From Pseudomonas ceruminis (lineage in GTDB: Bacteria > Pseudomonadota > Gammaproteobacteria > Pseudomonadales > Pseudomonadaceae), in assembly GCF_021602025.1 (NCBI RefSeq), contig NZ_BQHW01000030.1, positions 1-61,612 of the forward strand: a stretch of 61,612 nt of DNA. Direction: 5' to 3'. This document shows positions 9,418 to 18,035 of the stretch, piece by piece. The notes beneath the pieces were generated by a model. It was not told the DNA's origin and ran no database searches. It saw only the letters and a program-made list of their open reading frames with translations. The first letter of the stretch is position 1. Each line of letters begins with the position of its first letter. The translations under genes were made by a program, and so were the position numbers.

Positions 9418-9816
9418 GCTAACTGCCGCACTAACCCCGACGCATCTTGCACGGCTTTGGCCCCTGCGAGGGTAGAGTCTCCCACCAGAAAAGCATTGCT
9501 AACGTTGGGGCTTGCGCACTCCTGGGTTGCCTATATGTAAAAGCAACAGCAGAGGGCAACAAAAAAAGTCGCTGCCCCTAGGCCGCCAGCCGCTTGTCGA
9601 AACTCAGGTTCGGTGAGAAGGCGGGAGGACGAGCCAGGGGCTGGCTAGGTGTCAAAATCGCTGGGGCCCATTTCGTTTTTTGTGCCCTAGATAACCACCC
9701 TTAGATACCGCTAAGAGCTATAAACTGTAGGCAGCTAGATAAGGCCAAAGCTTTGCGGGACGGCACTTAGAGGCATTTTTGAACGCTTGCCGCCAACCAA
9801 GATTCCTGTACCGCAT
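9418..9816. other. Gene-poor right flank of the island
   Basis: About 400 bp between the AbrB-like gene and the tRNA fragment, without a supportable gene. It contains scattered AT-rich tracts, for example a run of A near 9560 and of T near 9675. It lacks the D-arm consensus (TAGCTCAG) expected if a full tRNA preceded the fragment at 9820. Integrases usually sit beside such att sites, but none is present on this side. Confidence 0.5.
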
Positions 9817-9819
9817 TGG

Positions 9820-9864
9820 CCTCCGAAGGAGGGGTCGTGGGTTCGAATCCCGCCGAGTGCGCCA
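9820..9864 (+). tRNA. tRNA-Arg 3' fragment, probable attachment site
   Basis: The last 45 nt of a tRNA gene: anticodon loop and 3' stem strand (CTCCGAA then GGAGG, implying anticodon CCG), variable loop, T arm GTGGG-TTCGAAT-CCCGC, acceptor strand CGAGTGC, discriminator G and encoded CCA. The 5' half (acceptor strand GCACTCG, D arm) is missing upstream, so this is not a functional tRNA. A 3'-terminal duplicate of a tRNA is the standard footprint of a tyrosine integrase at the distal end of an integrated island. The normal tRNA terminator still follows at 9869-9901, so this is the chromosomal side. The arginine identity is inferred from the anticodon position. Confidence 0.75.
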
Positions 9865-9868
9865 TATC

Positions 9869-9901
9869 AAAAAAGCCCTGGGCCTGCGCCCGGGGCTTTT
9901 T
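9869..9901 (+). terminator. Rho-independent terminator of the tRNA locus
   Basis: A run of A, then a GC-rich hairpin (AGCCCTGGGC, loop CTGC, GCCCGGGGCT) and a T run. It sits directly after the tRNA fragment, as expected for the original tRNA gene. Confidence 0.8.
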
Positions 9902-10025
9902 CGTTTGTGCACTGCATCGCGTTTCTGGCACTCCCGTGCCATGGGTCATTGGTGTTAGCGTGGGCACCTTCCCGTTCTTGCAGCGGGCACCCTCTAATAA
10001 GATTCGCGAAGGAATGCGCCTACCC

Positions 10026-11756
10026 ATGCACCTGAAAAAACTCACCGCCACCACCCTATTGCTGGCCAGCATCGGCTTATTCACCCAGCCTGCCCAGGCC
10101 AACCTGACGCAGCAGCAGTCCGCTGCCATCGTCAAGGCTTTCGACGGTCGCGAGCCAACCGATTTCAAGCAATTCATCGGCACGCTAAAAGACAGCGAAC
10201 AGGCCAAGGTCGATAACCTCGGCGCCACCCTGGACGCCTACCTGGCTGGCAAAACCCTCGGCGCCGATCAGCAAAACGAAATCAACCGCCTACTCGGCCT
10301 GTACACCCGCATCAAGTACGGCAAGGCGGCCACCGAAACCCTGCGTGAGCTGGTGGCCATCCCCACCTTCAGCGTCGAGGGCGTACCGCAGCACGAGAAC
10401 CCCGAGTTCCTCAAGATCGCCGACAGGATCAAAGCCCTGGCCGATAGCTTTGGCCTGGCCTTTCGCAACATCGACAACCGCGTTTATGAAATATCGTTGG
10501 GTAGCGGCAAGGAAGTGGTAGGTATCCATGCCCACGCTGACGTGGTGCCGGTCAACCCGGACAATTGGAAACTTGCCGACGGCACGCGCCTGGACCCCTT
10601 CAAGGTAACCTTGGTCGGCGACCGCCTGTACGGCCGCGGCACTGAAGATGACAAGAACGGCATCGTCGTGGCGCTGTACGCGTTGAAGGTGGCCAAAGAC
10701 GAAAACCTGCCACTGGCCCGTCAGTTCAAGCTGTTGATCGATACCACCGAAGAAACCAGTGGCGATGCCATTCCCTATTACTTCGAGCGCAATCCCACCC
10801 CCGACTACAACCTGGCGCTCGATGGCGGCTACCCGGTGGTGATCGCCGAAAAAGGCTATGGCACGGTCATGGCCAGTTTCAGCAAGCGCCCCGGCAGCGG
10901 CAAAGGCGCGGAAATCATCAACCTCACCGGGGGCCTGGCCACTAACCAGATCCCGACCACGTCGGTGGCGACATTGACCGGCGACAACCCGGCGCAGTTG
11001 GCCAAACAGCTGGAGAACGCCGGTGCCGAGTACGTGAAGCGCCATGGCGGTGACTTCAGCATCGCCGCCAAAGTCGATGGCAAGCACGTCTTACTTACGG
11101 TGACCGGCGTGTCGGCACACTCCTCCGAGCCTGAATCCGGGGTCAACCCGGTTGCGCGCATGCTCGACTTCATCAACGGCCTGGGCCAACAGGTGCCGCT
11201 CAAGCACAACCACTTCACCGATGCGGCCCGTTACGCCGCCGACAACTGGGGCCTGGACTATCTGGGCAAGAAGCTCGGTGTGGGCTTCGAAGACAGTTTC
11301 ATGGGCCCGCTGACCGCCTCGCTGACCTTTGTCGGTGTGAACGAAAAAGGCCTGAAACTGGCGGTGAACCTGCGCATCCCCAAAGGCAAGCCACTGGCCA
11401 CCCTCAAGGACGAACTGGCCGACAGGCTCGGCCAATGGACCCGCCAGAGCCACACCTCGGTAGCCTTCGACTACAGCCTCGACGAACCGATGTACCGTAA
11501 CCCCGAAGGCGATTGGGTCAAGGCCCTGCTCGAGGTAGCCAGCGAGAACCTGGGCATGAAGCACGCGTTCGGCACCTCCGCCGGCGCCACGTCGGTGCAC
11601 GACCTGCCCAATGGCGTGCAGTTTGGCCTGGCCATGCCGGATGTGAAGTACACCGGGCACAACGACAACGAGTTCAAGACCGTGGAGCAGTTCATGCTTG
11701 ACCTGCAGGTGGTCAGCGAAATGGTCGCGCGGATCGGGCAGATGCCGAAACTGTAA
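10026..11756 (+). CDS. Exported M20-family metallopeptidase/dipeptidase
   Basis: 576 aa zinc peptidase of the M20 (ArgE/DapE/PepV-like) family, probably cleaving dipeptides or similar amides in the periplasm. Residues 1-25 form a signal peptide (KK, hydrophobic core, AQA cleavage site). Metal ligands are visible: HAHADVVP (about H168, D172), the bridging Asp in GRGTEDDKNG (about 208) and the catalytic Glu pair in TTEETSGDA (about 242-243). A dimerisation lid is inserted before HNDNE near the C-terminus. ATG 10026 is chosen for its signal peptide fit; ATG 10014 in the same frame abuts AAGGA too closely. The exact substrate cannot be read from the sequence. It is the first core gene right of the att site. 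Confidence 0.85.
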   Translation: MHLKKLTATTLLLASIGLFTQPAQANLTQQQSAAIVKAFDGREPTDFKQFIGTLKDSEQAKVDNLGATLDAYLAGKTLGADQQNEINRLLGLYTRIKYGKAATETLRELVAIPTFSVEGVPQHENPEFLKIADRIKALADSFGLAFRNIDNRVYEISLGSGKEVVGIHAHADVVPVNPDNWKLADGTRLDPFKVTLVGDRLYGRGTEDDKNGIVVALYALKVAKDENLPLARQFKLLIDTTEETSGDAIPYYFERNPTPDYNLALDGGYPVVIAEKGYGTVMASFSKRPGSGKGAEIINLTGGLATNQIPTTSVATLTGDNPAQLAKQLENAGAEYVKRHGGDFSIAAKVDGKHVLLTVTGVSAHSSEPESGVNPVARMLDFINGLGQQVPLKHNHFTDAARYAADNWGLDYLGKKLGVGFEDSFMGPLTASLTFVGVNEKGLKLAVNLRIPKGKPLATLKDELADRLGQWTRQSHTSVAFDYSLDEPMYRNPEGDWVKALLEVASENLGMKHAFGTSAGATSVHDLPNGVQFGLAMPDVKYTGHNDNEFKTVEQFMLDLQVVSEMVARIGQMPKL

Positions 11757-11766
11757 GTCAGCACAC

Positions 11767-11801
11767 CCAGGATGGGGCTGCTTGGCAGCCCCGTCCTGGG
11801 T
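11767..11801. terminator. Strong hairpin between convergent genes
   Basis: CCCAGGATGGGGCTGC, loop TTG, GCAGCCCCGTCCTGGG: a nearly perfect 16-bp stem. It lies between the convergent ends of the M20 peptidase and the vWA-like gene, and probably terminates both. Confidence 0.7.
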
Positions 11802-12634
11802 TAGCGCAGGTCGGTACTCAGGCTCGGTGTGCCAAAGCCTTCCAATGTCGCGTTGGACGCCTTCAAGTATTGAGCCCAGAAGTCCTTTAGTGCATCCATG
11901 GTCTTGCCGGACCGATAGGCATGCTTCACCGCATCGGTGACCAAGCCTGCACCGGACACGTACACCCTGGCGCCCTGCAGGTCCGCATACAGCCCTTTGC
12001 TCTGTGCGAGCTTGAGCTCGTTGGCGACATTGAGCTGCTTGATCTGATTGGCCGCGTAGAAACTGGTGTAGTCCGAGTGCTCGAGCATGTCCGAAATCAG
12101 GTACACCACACGCTCATCGACCCCCTGCTCCTTGCTCATGTCTTCACCCACGCGACGCAGGGTATTCATGATTTCGCTCTTGGGGATGTCCTGACGGGCA
12201 TCCCGCAGGCCCTTCACGAACAGGCCGCCGAAGCCGGCCTGAAACGCTTTTTTCTGGCCCGCCAGGCACTGGTCCAGAGCGCGCAGCTTGCGCATGTTCA
12301 CGTCGTCGCGAACATCGCCCTGCAGCGGCATGTCCAGTTCACCGGCATACACCAGGCGCTGATACTCCCCCGGCAGGAACGCCGAGAAGGTATAGAGCCT
12401 GACGCGATCGCCCGGCTGGACGAACCGGTCGATCTGAGCCCAGCTGCTGCGCTGCAGGTCGTCAGGCATCGGGATGGTCTGATCGATGATCACCACCAGC
12501 TCGCGGCCGGCACCTGCTGGCTTGATGTCGGCCAGGCCATTGCGTGTGTAGCAGCTCTGCAGGTCGTTGCGTTCAGCGGCAAGCGCTGCACACGGCAGCG
12601 CCAACGCAAGGATCAGCGCCTTGGCGAGCCTCAT
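11801..12634 (-). CDS. Exported vWA-like protein, third gene of envelope operon
   Basis: 277 aa, no named family recognised with certainty. Residues 1-19 are a clear signal peptide (ALALPCAALA). Next comes a von Willebrand A-like core: hydrophobic strand ELVVIIDQTIPM (D-x-T in place of the D-x-S-x-S MIDAS), strand RVVYLISDMLEHSDY (about residue 180) and RVYVSGAG (about 228). Two Cys (in QSCYTRNG and DQCLAGQ) could form a periplasmic disulphide. The ATG at 12634 overlaps the stop of the upstream membrane gene as ATGA, so the two are translationally coupled. A periplasmic adaptor to the membrane partner is plausible, but its function is unknown. Confidence 0.7.
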   Translation of the reverse strand: MRLAKALILALALPCAALAAERNDLQSCYTRNGLADIKPAGAGRELVVIIDQTIPMPDDLQRSSWAQIDRFVQPGDRVRLYTFSAFLPGEYQRLVYAGELDMPLQGDVRDDVNMRKLRALDQCLAGQKKAFQAGFGGLFVKGLRDARQDIPKSEIMNTLRRVGEDMSKEQGVDERVVYLISDMLEHSDYTSFYAANQIKQLNVANELKLAQSKGLYADLQGARVYVSGAGLVTDAVKHAYRSGKTMDALKDFWAQYLKASNATLEGFGTPSLSTDLR

Positions 12635-14232
12635 GACAGCACGCCCTCCTTTTTCGCCGGGAACAGGCCCAACGCCTTCAGCGCCTGCTGTTGCTCGCGA
12701 ATATCACGCAGCTGCGCCTCGCTGACATTCAGCGCACGGCTGGCAGCCGCCAGGCTTTCTTCCGGCAGGCCGGTAACATCGTGGAAGTCCGAAGCCTTGA
12801 TCTGCGCTGGGGTAGCTGAAGCGGCTGGGGCGACCGCCTCGGCCACCGTGGGCTGCGCCGCAACCGGGGCGGCCGCTTCGGGTTGCGCCCGTTGTGCTGG
12901 CGCCACCACTTCAACGGCAGGCGTTGGCTTGACGGCCTGGGGCGAAACCTTGCCAGCCTTGTACTCAACGTAGGCGAGGAAGTTGCGATGCGCGGTATTC
13001 TCACCTTCAAGCGCGTGCAGCACGGCAGCATCGGTGTGGTCGCGGCCGGACAACGCGGTTTGCAGGCGGCGCAGCTTGTCGTCGGCGTGGCTGGCAATGG
13101 CGTTGCGCTTCTGATCCATCGCGTCGAGCATTTCCTCGGCGGTGGCGTATTCGTGGGTCAGCCGCCAGGCGGTTGCCGAGTGAGTACCGGCGAAGTAGTA
13201 ACGGCTGGCGAGCCAGATGCTGATGCCCTGAATGGCGATGTAGATCAGCGACAGCATGATGTAGGTGGTCAGGCTGGCCTGGCGGATCGCATGCATCTTG
13301 TCGTCGATGGTAGCGTTGTCCGCCTCATCGTTGATGGCCTGGGATTCGGCTGGCAGGTCGAAGGGCGAGCCTGCAGTGGAGCTCTGCGCTGCGGACTCGG
13401 CGCGCATGCCGTTGACCATTTCGGTCTCGATGCTGTCCAGGGTCGCCGAACGTACGACGAACGCACCAACGGCCATGGCCGCCACGAACACACCGCAGAC
13501 GATCAGCCAGACAAACTTGCGCGAGACGTTGGAGTTGACGTCCTTCACCCGGGCCAGCAACTGCTCGTAGTCTGGCTTGTCCGAGTCGGTGAACGAGTCC
13601 TCCAGGTTGATGGCCTTGTTGGCCTTCAGCGAACGCGAGCGTTTGGAAGGTTCCTCACCTTGCCACCAGTGCCGCGCACGGGCAATCAGGCTGTTGTGGT
13701 GCAGCGTGTGGCCGGCAGCTTCGGCGAAAAACGCTGAGGCGACGGCCAGCAGAATCGCGGTACCTGCGGTCAGCCAATGGCGGTCATTGGTCGAGGCGTC
13801 CATGTTCATCCAGCCTGCCAGTACGTAGGCAAAGCCCATTGCCTCGATCAGCACCAGCAGCAACACCAGCACCAGTACCCAGGCCGGCCGCGGCGAGCGC
13901 CCAGCTTCACCTGCCTTGGCGAGGTAGTCGAGGGAGGCGTTATAGCTGTTTGGGCCCTTCATGTACTTCTTGTACTGGCCATAATACGGCTTGGACAAGG
14001 TCACTTCGTGGTTGATCCAGCCATCGCTGTCGACCGAGGAACGCTTGCGCGACAGGCGCGCGACCGTGCCGATCAGCGGCAGGCTATGCCAGACACGGAT
14101 CAGGAAATAGGACACCTCTTCCCAGTAGTTACGCACGATCAACACAGTGACCAGCAGCGAAACCAGGCCGGCGGAAAGTAACTGATTGGCAAGAATCAGT
14201 GATTTAAGTGCAGCGAGAGAAAAGTCTTCCAT
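12631..14232 (-). CDS. Multi-pass inner-membrane protein of unknown function
   Basis: 533 aa. Hydrophobic segments near residues 9-30, 117-140, 154-177, 246-270 and 325-348 suggest about five membrane spans with a large cytoplasmic or periplasmic loop between them. The C-terminal third is soluble: a helical segment rich in Ala, Asp and His, then a Pro/Ala/Val linker (about 425-475) and a final helical domain ending KALGLFPAKKEGVLS. I recognise no catalytic motif. It is the middle gene of a three-gene unit with an OmpA-type lipoprotein upstream (21-bp gap) and the vWA-like protein downstream (4-bp overlap). AGGACG lies just upstream of the ATG. Confidence 0.65.
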   Translation of the reverse strand: MEDFSLAALKSLILANQLLSAGLVSLLVTVLIVRNYWEEVSYFLIRVWHSLPLIGTVARLSRKRSSVDSDGWINHEVTLSKPYYGQYKKYMKGPNSYNASLDYLAKAGEAGRSPRPAWVLVLVLLLVLIEAMGFAYVLAGWMNMDASTNDRHWLTAGTAILLAVASAFFAEAAGHTLHHNSLIARARHWWQGEEPSKRSRSLKANKAINLEDSFTDSDKPDYEQLLARVKDVNSNVSRKFVWLIVCGVFVAAMAVGAFVVRSATLDSIETEMVNGMRAESAAQSSTAGSPFDLPAESQAINDEADNATIDDKMHAIRQASLTTYIMLSLIYIAIQGISIWLASRYYFAGTHSATAWRLTHEYATAEEMLDAMDQKRNAIASHADDKLRRLQTALSGRDHTDAAVLHALEGENTAHRNFLAYVEYKAGKVSPQAVKPTPAVEVVAPAQRAQPEAAAPVAAQPTVAEAVAPAASATPAQIKASDFHDVTGLPEESLAAASRALNVSEAQLRDIREQQQALKALGLFPAKKEGVLS

Positions 14233-14253
14233 TCAGGACGTCCTTGACTGGTT

Positions 14254-15774
14254 TTATCGGGTGACCGGGATTGGCGTGTAGGAAGCGACGAACGCATCAC
14301 TGCCGGCGGCGTAGAACAACGCACCTTGGCTGACCTGGGCATTGCCCTTGCTGAACACAATGTCCATGCAGGAAATCGCTGCCTGGGCATCACTGGCGAA
14401 GACCCGGTAAAGCACTTCGCTTTCACCTTCATAGGTGTTGGCCACAGCGTTCATCGTTCGTGGCTTGTGCTGGGTGGGCAACTTGTAGTCTTCGACCAGC
14501 TGAAGAATCGGCTGGCGATCGACCTTGGCGTTTTCGCGCAAGATCGAGACTGGCGATACCGTCACCAGATGCCCGTTGACCAGGTTGGCCCAAACCCGGT
14601 TGTTGTAACCCGGCAGGTAGTCCTTGGTAGCGCGACGCTGCAAGGGTTGGTCGTTGACCATGCTCAGGACGTCGCCCGCATTGCGTGGCCTGTCCGCCTC
14701 ACAACTGGACATTGGCATCTGCGCGGCATAAGCGCTGCTGATCAGGGTGAAACCGCTCTGTTTCGGCTTGATGCTCTGCGCCATGGTCCAGGTGTAGTCA
14801 GCCACTGGCGTACCGGCGAAATCGACTTCCGGGCGCGCAGCAGCACGGGTTTTCGCGGAGCTGGTCGCGGCCGGTGTACGCTGCGCCGTGGTGGGTTTGC
14901 TCACGGCGGGCTTGCTGGCTGCTTGCGCTGTAGTGACCGCCTGCCGAGGCTTGGCCGCAGTCGATGTGCCGTAGCGCAGGTAGCGCGTGTTGCCCGCTTC
15001 GGCCTCGGCACGCATCACCAGGGCTTGTTCGTTGGCCAGCTCGACGATTTCCACGCGGCGGTTCTGGCCGCGCAGCAACGGGTCGCTGTTGTCGGCGATC
15101 GGTCGCGAAGCGCCTGCCCCTTGGTAGTAGATCGCATTGGCGGCAATGCCCGCCTGCAGCATGACCTTGCCGACGGTCTTGGCGCGGCGCTCGGACAGCT
15201 TCTGGTTGAACTCGGCGTTGCCCACCGCATCACTGTGGCCGACGATCAGCAAGCGACGCGCCTGCGACTCCTTGGCCGCAGCCTGCTTGTCGCTGGCTGC
15301 AGGCTTGGCATACATCTGCACCAGCTTGGCCACGGCCCGCTGGCCGCTTGCCGTCAACTGGTCGGAACCGGTGGCGAACATGCCGGTGTCTTCGATCTGC
15401 GTCACCAGGCCCGCCTGCTCAGGTACAGCGGTCACCACTGCGGCCGAGGCGACCGTCAACTGCTCGGTGGTGATCTTGAGGTTTTCTTCCTTGGCGATGC
15501 GGTCCAGCTCTTGCAGGCGGGACTGCCAGACATAGCCCACGACGCAACCCACCGCGCCACCGACCGCCGCACCCGGCAAGATCCCGTCCTTGCCTTTGAG
15601 GGCGTAGCCTGCAGCGCCCCCGGCCACCACGCCGACACCACAAAGCACTGGCAAGCCGTAGTCCCTGCCAATGTCTTTCACGGTCTTGGAAAAATTGTCC
15701 ATCTGTTGAGTGCTGCAACCGGCAGCGGTGACGAAGGCACAGCTCAGCGCTGTAAGGCGAAACATCCGTGGCAT
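14254..15774 (-). CDS. OmpA-family lipoprotein with glycine-zipper segment
   Basis: 506 aa. The N-terminus (MPRMFRLTALSCAFVTAAGC) is a lipoprotein signal with lipobox TAAGC. A glycine-rich zipper helix follows (GAAGYALKGKDGILPGAAVG and onward, about 50-80). The OmpA/MotB peptidoglycan-binding domain spans about 125-245, with LLIVGHSDAVGNAEFNQKLSERRA and GQNRRVEI. The rest has a Thr/Ala/Lys/Pro linker and a C-terminal domain of unknown type containing two Cys (SSCEADRPRN, ISCMDIV). ATG 15774 is preferred over 15828 because AAGGAG is 5 bases upstream and it gives a proper lipobox position. It is the first gene of the three-gene envelope operon and probably anchors the complex to peptidoglycan. 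Confidence 0.8.
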   Translation of the reverse strand: MPRMFRLTALSCAFVTAAGCSTQQMDNFSKTVKDIGRDYGLPVLCGVGVVAGGAAGYALKGKDGILPGAAVGGAVGCVVGYVWQSRLQELDRIAKEENLKITTEQLTVASAAVVTAVPEQAGLVTQIEDTGMFATGSDQLTASGQRAVAKLVQMYAKPAASDKQAAAKESQARRLLIVGHSDAVGNAEFNQKLSERRAKTVGKVMLQAGIAANAIYYQGAGASRPIADNSDPLLRGQNRRVEIVELANEQALVMRAEAEAGNTRYLRYGTSTAAKPRQAVTTAQAASKPAVSKPTTAQRTPAATSSAKTRAAARPEVDFAGTPVADYTWTMAQSIKPKQSGFTLISSAYAAQMPMSSCEADRPRNAGDVLSMVNDQPLQRRATKDYLPGYNNRVWANLVNGHLVTVSPVSILRENAKVDRQPILQLVEDYKLPTQHKPRTMNAVANTYEGESEVLYRVFASDAQAAISCMDIVFSKGNAQVSQGALFYAAGSDAFVASYTPIPVTR

Positions 15775-16026
15775 TGCGGCTCCTTGCCGAAATAATCTGA
15801 ATGATGGCAACTTGACATGCATTGTCACAGATTATCCGGATTATTGCCCCTCCCCGGTAGCCTCCCCAGCACAGCACCCGCAGCCCACCACTGGGCGCCG
15901 CACGCAAGCGATTCAACCATGACGTTTTTCAATCGGCTCCATGCCGTTTCCTGCATTGCCGTGCAGGCCGGCGTACAGGATGCTTTATTTACTCAAAGAG
16001 CCCTTTCTCCACCCGCAGAGGCCTGT

Positions 16027-16464
16027 ATGAAGAACGTCGAAGAAATCCTCAAAACCAAGTCCCAGCATCAGACCGTCTACACCATCGGCCCTGATGACTC
16101 GGTGCTCGACGCCTTGAAGCTGCTGGCCGAGAAAAATGTCGGGGCGCTGCCGGTGGTCGAGAACAGCCAGGTAGTGGGGATCGTCAGCGAGCGTGACTAC
16201 GCACGCAAACTGGTGCTCAAAGGCCGTTCCTCTGCAGCCACACCGGTGCGAGAAATCATGAGCGCGCCGGTGGTGACCGTTGACCCCAAGCAGAAGCTCG
16301 ACGATTGCATGAACCTGATGACTGACCGCCACCTGCGCCACCTGCCAGTGGTCAGCAACGGCCAATTGCTGGGGCTGCTGTCGATCGGTGACCTGGTCAA
16401 GGAAACCATCCACGAACAGGCCAACCTGATCCGCCAGATGGAGCAGTACATTCGCGGTGAATGA
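16027..16464 (+). CDS. CBS-domain protein
   Basis: 145 aa protein made of two CBS motifs, residues about 10-65 and 75-130 (GALPVVENSQVVGIVSERDYARK; HLPVVSNGQLLGLLSIGDLVK). CBS pairs bind adenosine nucleotides (AMP, ATP, SAM or NADH) and act as energy or redox sensors. Proteins of this stand-alone type are common in Pseudomonas. AGAGG lies upstream of ATG 16027. A run of open frame upstream (to 15817) has no ribosome site and is ignored. It is transcribed divergently from the OmpA lipoprotein and convergently with the next gene, so it is probably monocistronic. Confidence 0.88.
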   Translation: MKNVEEILKTKSQHQTVYTIGPDDSVLDALKLLAEKNVGALPVVENSQVVGIVSERDYARKLVLKGRSSAATPVREIMSAPVVTVDPKQKLDDCMNLMTDRHLRHLPVVSNGQLLGLLSIGDLVKETIHEQANLIRQMEQYIRGE

Positions 16465-16470
16465 CCACCC

Positions 16471-17109
16471 TCAGTGGTAGGCGCTCTCCAGCTCGTCCAG
16501 TTGATGGTCGAAGCTGCGCAGACGCGCCGACCAGGTGTACACCAGCACTTCCAGGTCCCGATTGAGCACGGCCGTGTTGCCATGGCCCGTGCTCGAAGGC
16601 TCGCACAGGTCCAGTTGGTAACGCTCGCGCGCCATGGCGGTGGCGACACTGGAGAGGTCACGGGCATTGGCCAGCCAGTGGTGGTGGTGGTCGTGAATTT
16701 CGCGGTCGAGCACGCGGCACTGGCGTTTCAAAGCCTCCAGGCTTTGCTCCAGTGGCGTACCTCTGAGCTCGCCCATTACCTCCTCGAAGGTGCGCCCGGA
16801 ATGCCAGTAGCTGCCCCAGAAGTACCGATCGAACACGGTTTCGACCCGTCGCAGCGCAACCTTGGTGTTCCAGATCGTCAGCAACGTGCGCCCCTGGATC
16901 ACCTCGCGCTTGTTCAGGTGCAAATGCTGCCAGGCAATCCACGTCAGCCCCAGCAACGCTACCGCAGCCGTAACCGCGGCAGCGGCGTACAGGAACTGCA
17001 CGGCCTGGTTCATCTGCTGGGTGTGGCGGATGCCGTAGTAGTAACCGGCCGTCAGGGTGCCCAGGATCGTCACGGAGCACCAGAAGCCTGGTGCATAGGG
17101 ATCTTTCAT
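16471..17109 (-). CDS. Two-span membrane protein, conserved hypothetical
   Basis: 212 aa. Two adjacent hydrophobic helices (about residues 10-26 and 38-63) are followed by a soluble helical domain rich in Arg, Glu and His (LDREIHDHHHHWLANARDL), with a predicted coiled-coil tendency. I do not recognise the family. ATG 17109 follows AAGGGG by about 8 bases. It stops 6 bp from the end of the CBS gene on the other strand, with no room for a separate terminator. Confidence 0.65.
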   Translation of the reverse strand: MKDPYAPGFWCSVTILGTLTAGYYYGIRHTQQMNQAVQFLYAAAAVTAAVALLGLTWIAWQHLHLNKREVIQGRTLLTIWNTKVALRRVETVFDRYFWGSYWHSGRTFEEVMGELRGTPLEQSLEALKRQCRVLDREIHDHHHHWLANARDLSSVATAMARERYQLDLCEPSSTGHGNTAVLNRDLEVLVYTWSARLRSFDHQLDELESAYH

Positions 17110-17178
17110 CACGCCATCCCCTTATTGTTTTCCTGAGCATAGCAACGGCCAATCACTCGTCAGGTGCCGCTCGGCGCT

Positions 17179-17421
17179 TTATTTTCGGGGGCGGCGCAAC
17201 GCTTCGTTGAGTTGATCGAAGGGCACTGCCCAATCGGAATCTTCAATGATGCTTTCCTTGAGAAAGGCACGCTGGGCTTCAGTCCAGAACGACGCATCCA
17301 CGAGCTTGATCTCGTTCTTCAGCGGCGAATGGCTGGTGATGAACTGATCGATACTTTGGGGATCGTCGGGCAAGCCCAGTTGTTTGAACAAATCGGAAAA
17401 CGGATGGGTAGGTGCTTCCAT
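17179..17421 (-). CDS. DUF2789 family small protein
   Basis: 80 aa. The sequence MEAPTHPFSDLFKQLGLP and the later FWTEAQRAFLKESI-DDxDW pattern match the DUF2789 family, whose function is unknown. ATG 17421 has a strong AGGAGG 4 bases upstream; an upstream in-frame start at 17469 would add a low-complexity Arg-rich leader and is rejected. It lies downstream of the YbaK-like gene on the same strand with a 61-bp gap and may be cotranscribed. Confidence 0.85.
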   Translation of the reverse strand: MEAPTHPFSDLFKQLGLPDDPQSIDQFITSHSPLKNEIKLVDASFWTEAQRAFLKESIIEDSDWAVPFDQLNEALRRPRK

Positions 17422-17482
17422 GATTCCTCCTAGGCGCCGGGCAGGCCGTCCACGACGCCGGCCCGGCATTGGCTTGAGAACA

Positions 17483-17941
17483 TCAGCACAGCTCGCGTAC
17501 TTCGGCTTGCGGTACCAGTTTCAGGTACTGCTCCATGCTCATGTGGATCAGGTGATCGTGATCACCCGCCTCCAGGTAGACATCGCCTTGGCGGGTAAGA
17601 CTCGAATCGAGCAACATCTTTATATCGTAAGCATCACCCATTGCCGGAATGGCGCCACGCTCGCAGTCGCCGAACAGGCTTGGCAGGCCGCTTTCGCGGG
17701 TCAGTTGCCAGGCCCCGGACATACGTACCTTGCTCATGTCCAGATGCCGGTTGGCCGGCAGCACTGCCATGAGGTAATTGCCATGGCGATCGTCGAGCAT
17801 GACCGACTTGGCAACGCGCTCAGCGGGTACGCCAGCGGTACGCGCCGACTCCAGGCTGGTGGCCGAGTGTGGGTGGGGAATGATGTCGTAATCGCAGTTC
17901 GCCTGGTCCAGGCGCTGCTGCAAGGTCTTGGCCATACGCAT
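17483..17941 (-). CDS. YbaK/EbsC-type aminoacyl-tRNA deacylase
   Basis: 152 aa single-domain YbaK/ProX-type editing protein, which hydrolyses mischarged aminoacyl-tRNA in trans. The conserved Lys in AERVAKSVMLDD (about residue 45) and GAIPAMGDAY match the family's substrate pocket, and the size is typical. Which mischarged tRNA it edits cannot be read from the sequence. GGAGGTG sits 4 bases before the ATG at 17941. It is followed by DUF2789 on the same strand. Confidence 0.85.
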   Translation of the reverse strand: MRMAKTLQQRLDQANCDYDIIPHPHSATSLESARTAGVPAERVAKSVMLDDRHGNYLMAVLPANRHLDMSKVRMSGAWQLTRESGLPSLFGDCERGAIPAMGDAYDIKMLLDSSLTRQGDVYLEAGDHDHLIHMSMEQYLKLVPQAEVRELC

Positions 17942-18035
17942 GATGCACCTCCGGTTTCCCCCAACTTCTAATTTTAGGCCGTGCCTGGGCAGGCATGACT
18001 AAACTTGAGTAAGAGAGACCAAAAGGTGACGACAG

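Noticed and set aside
9718-9942. Minus-strand frame containing RDSNPRP
   Set aside because: This peptide is the well-known false translation of the antisense of a tRNA T arm; it supports the tRNA fragment instead.
14326-15795. 489-aa plus-strand frame opposite the OmpA lipoprotein
   Set aside because: Low-complexity, Arg/Gly/His-rich composition typical of a shadow frame; the minus strand has a lipobox and OmpA motifs.
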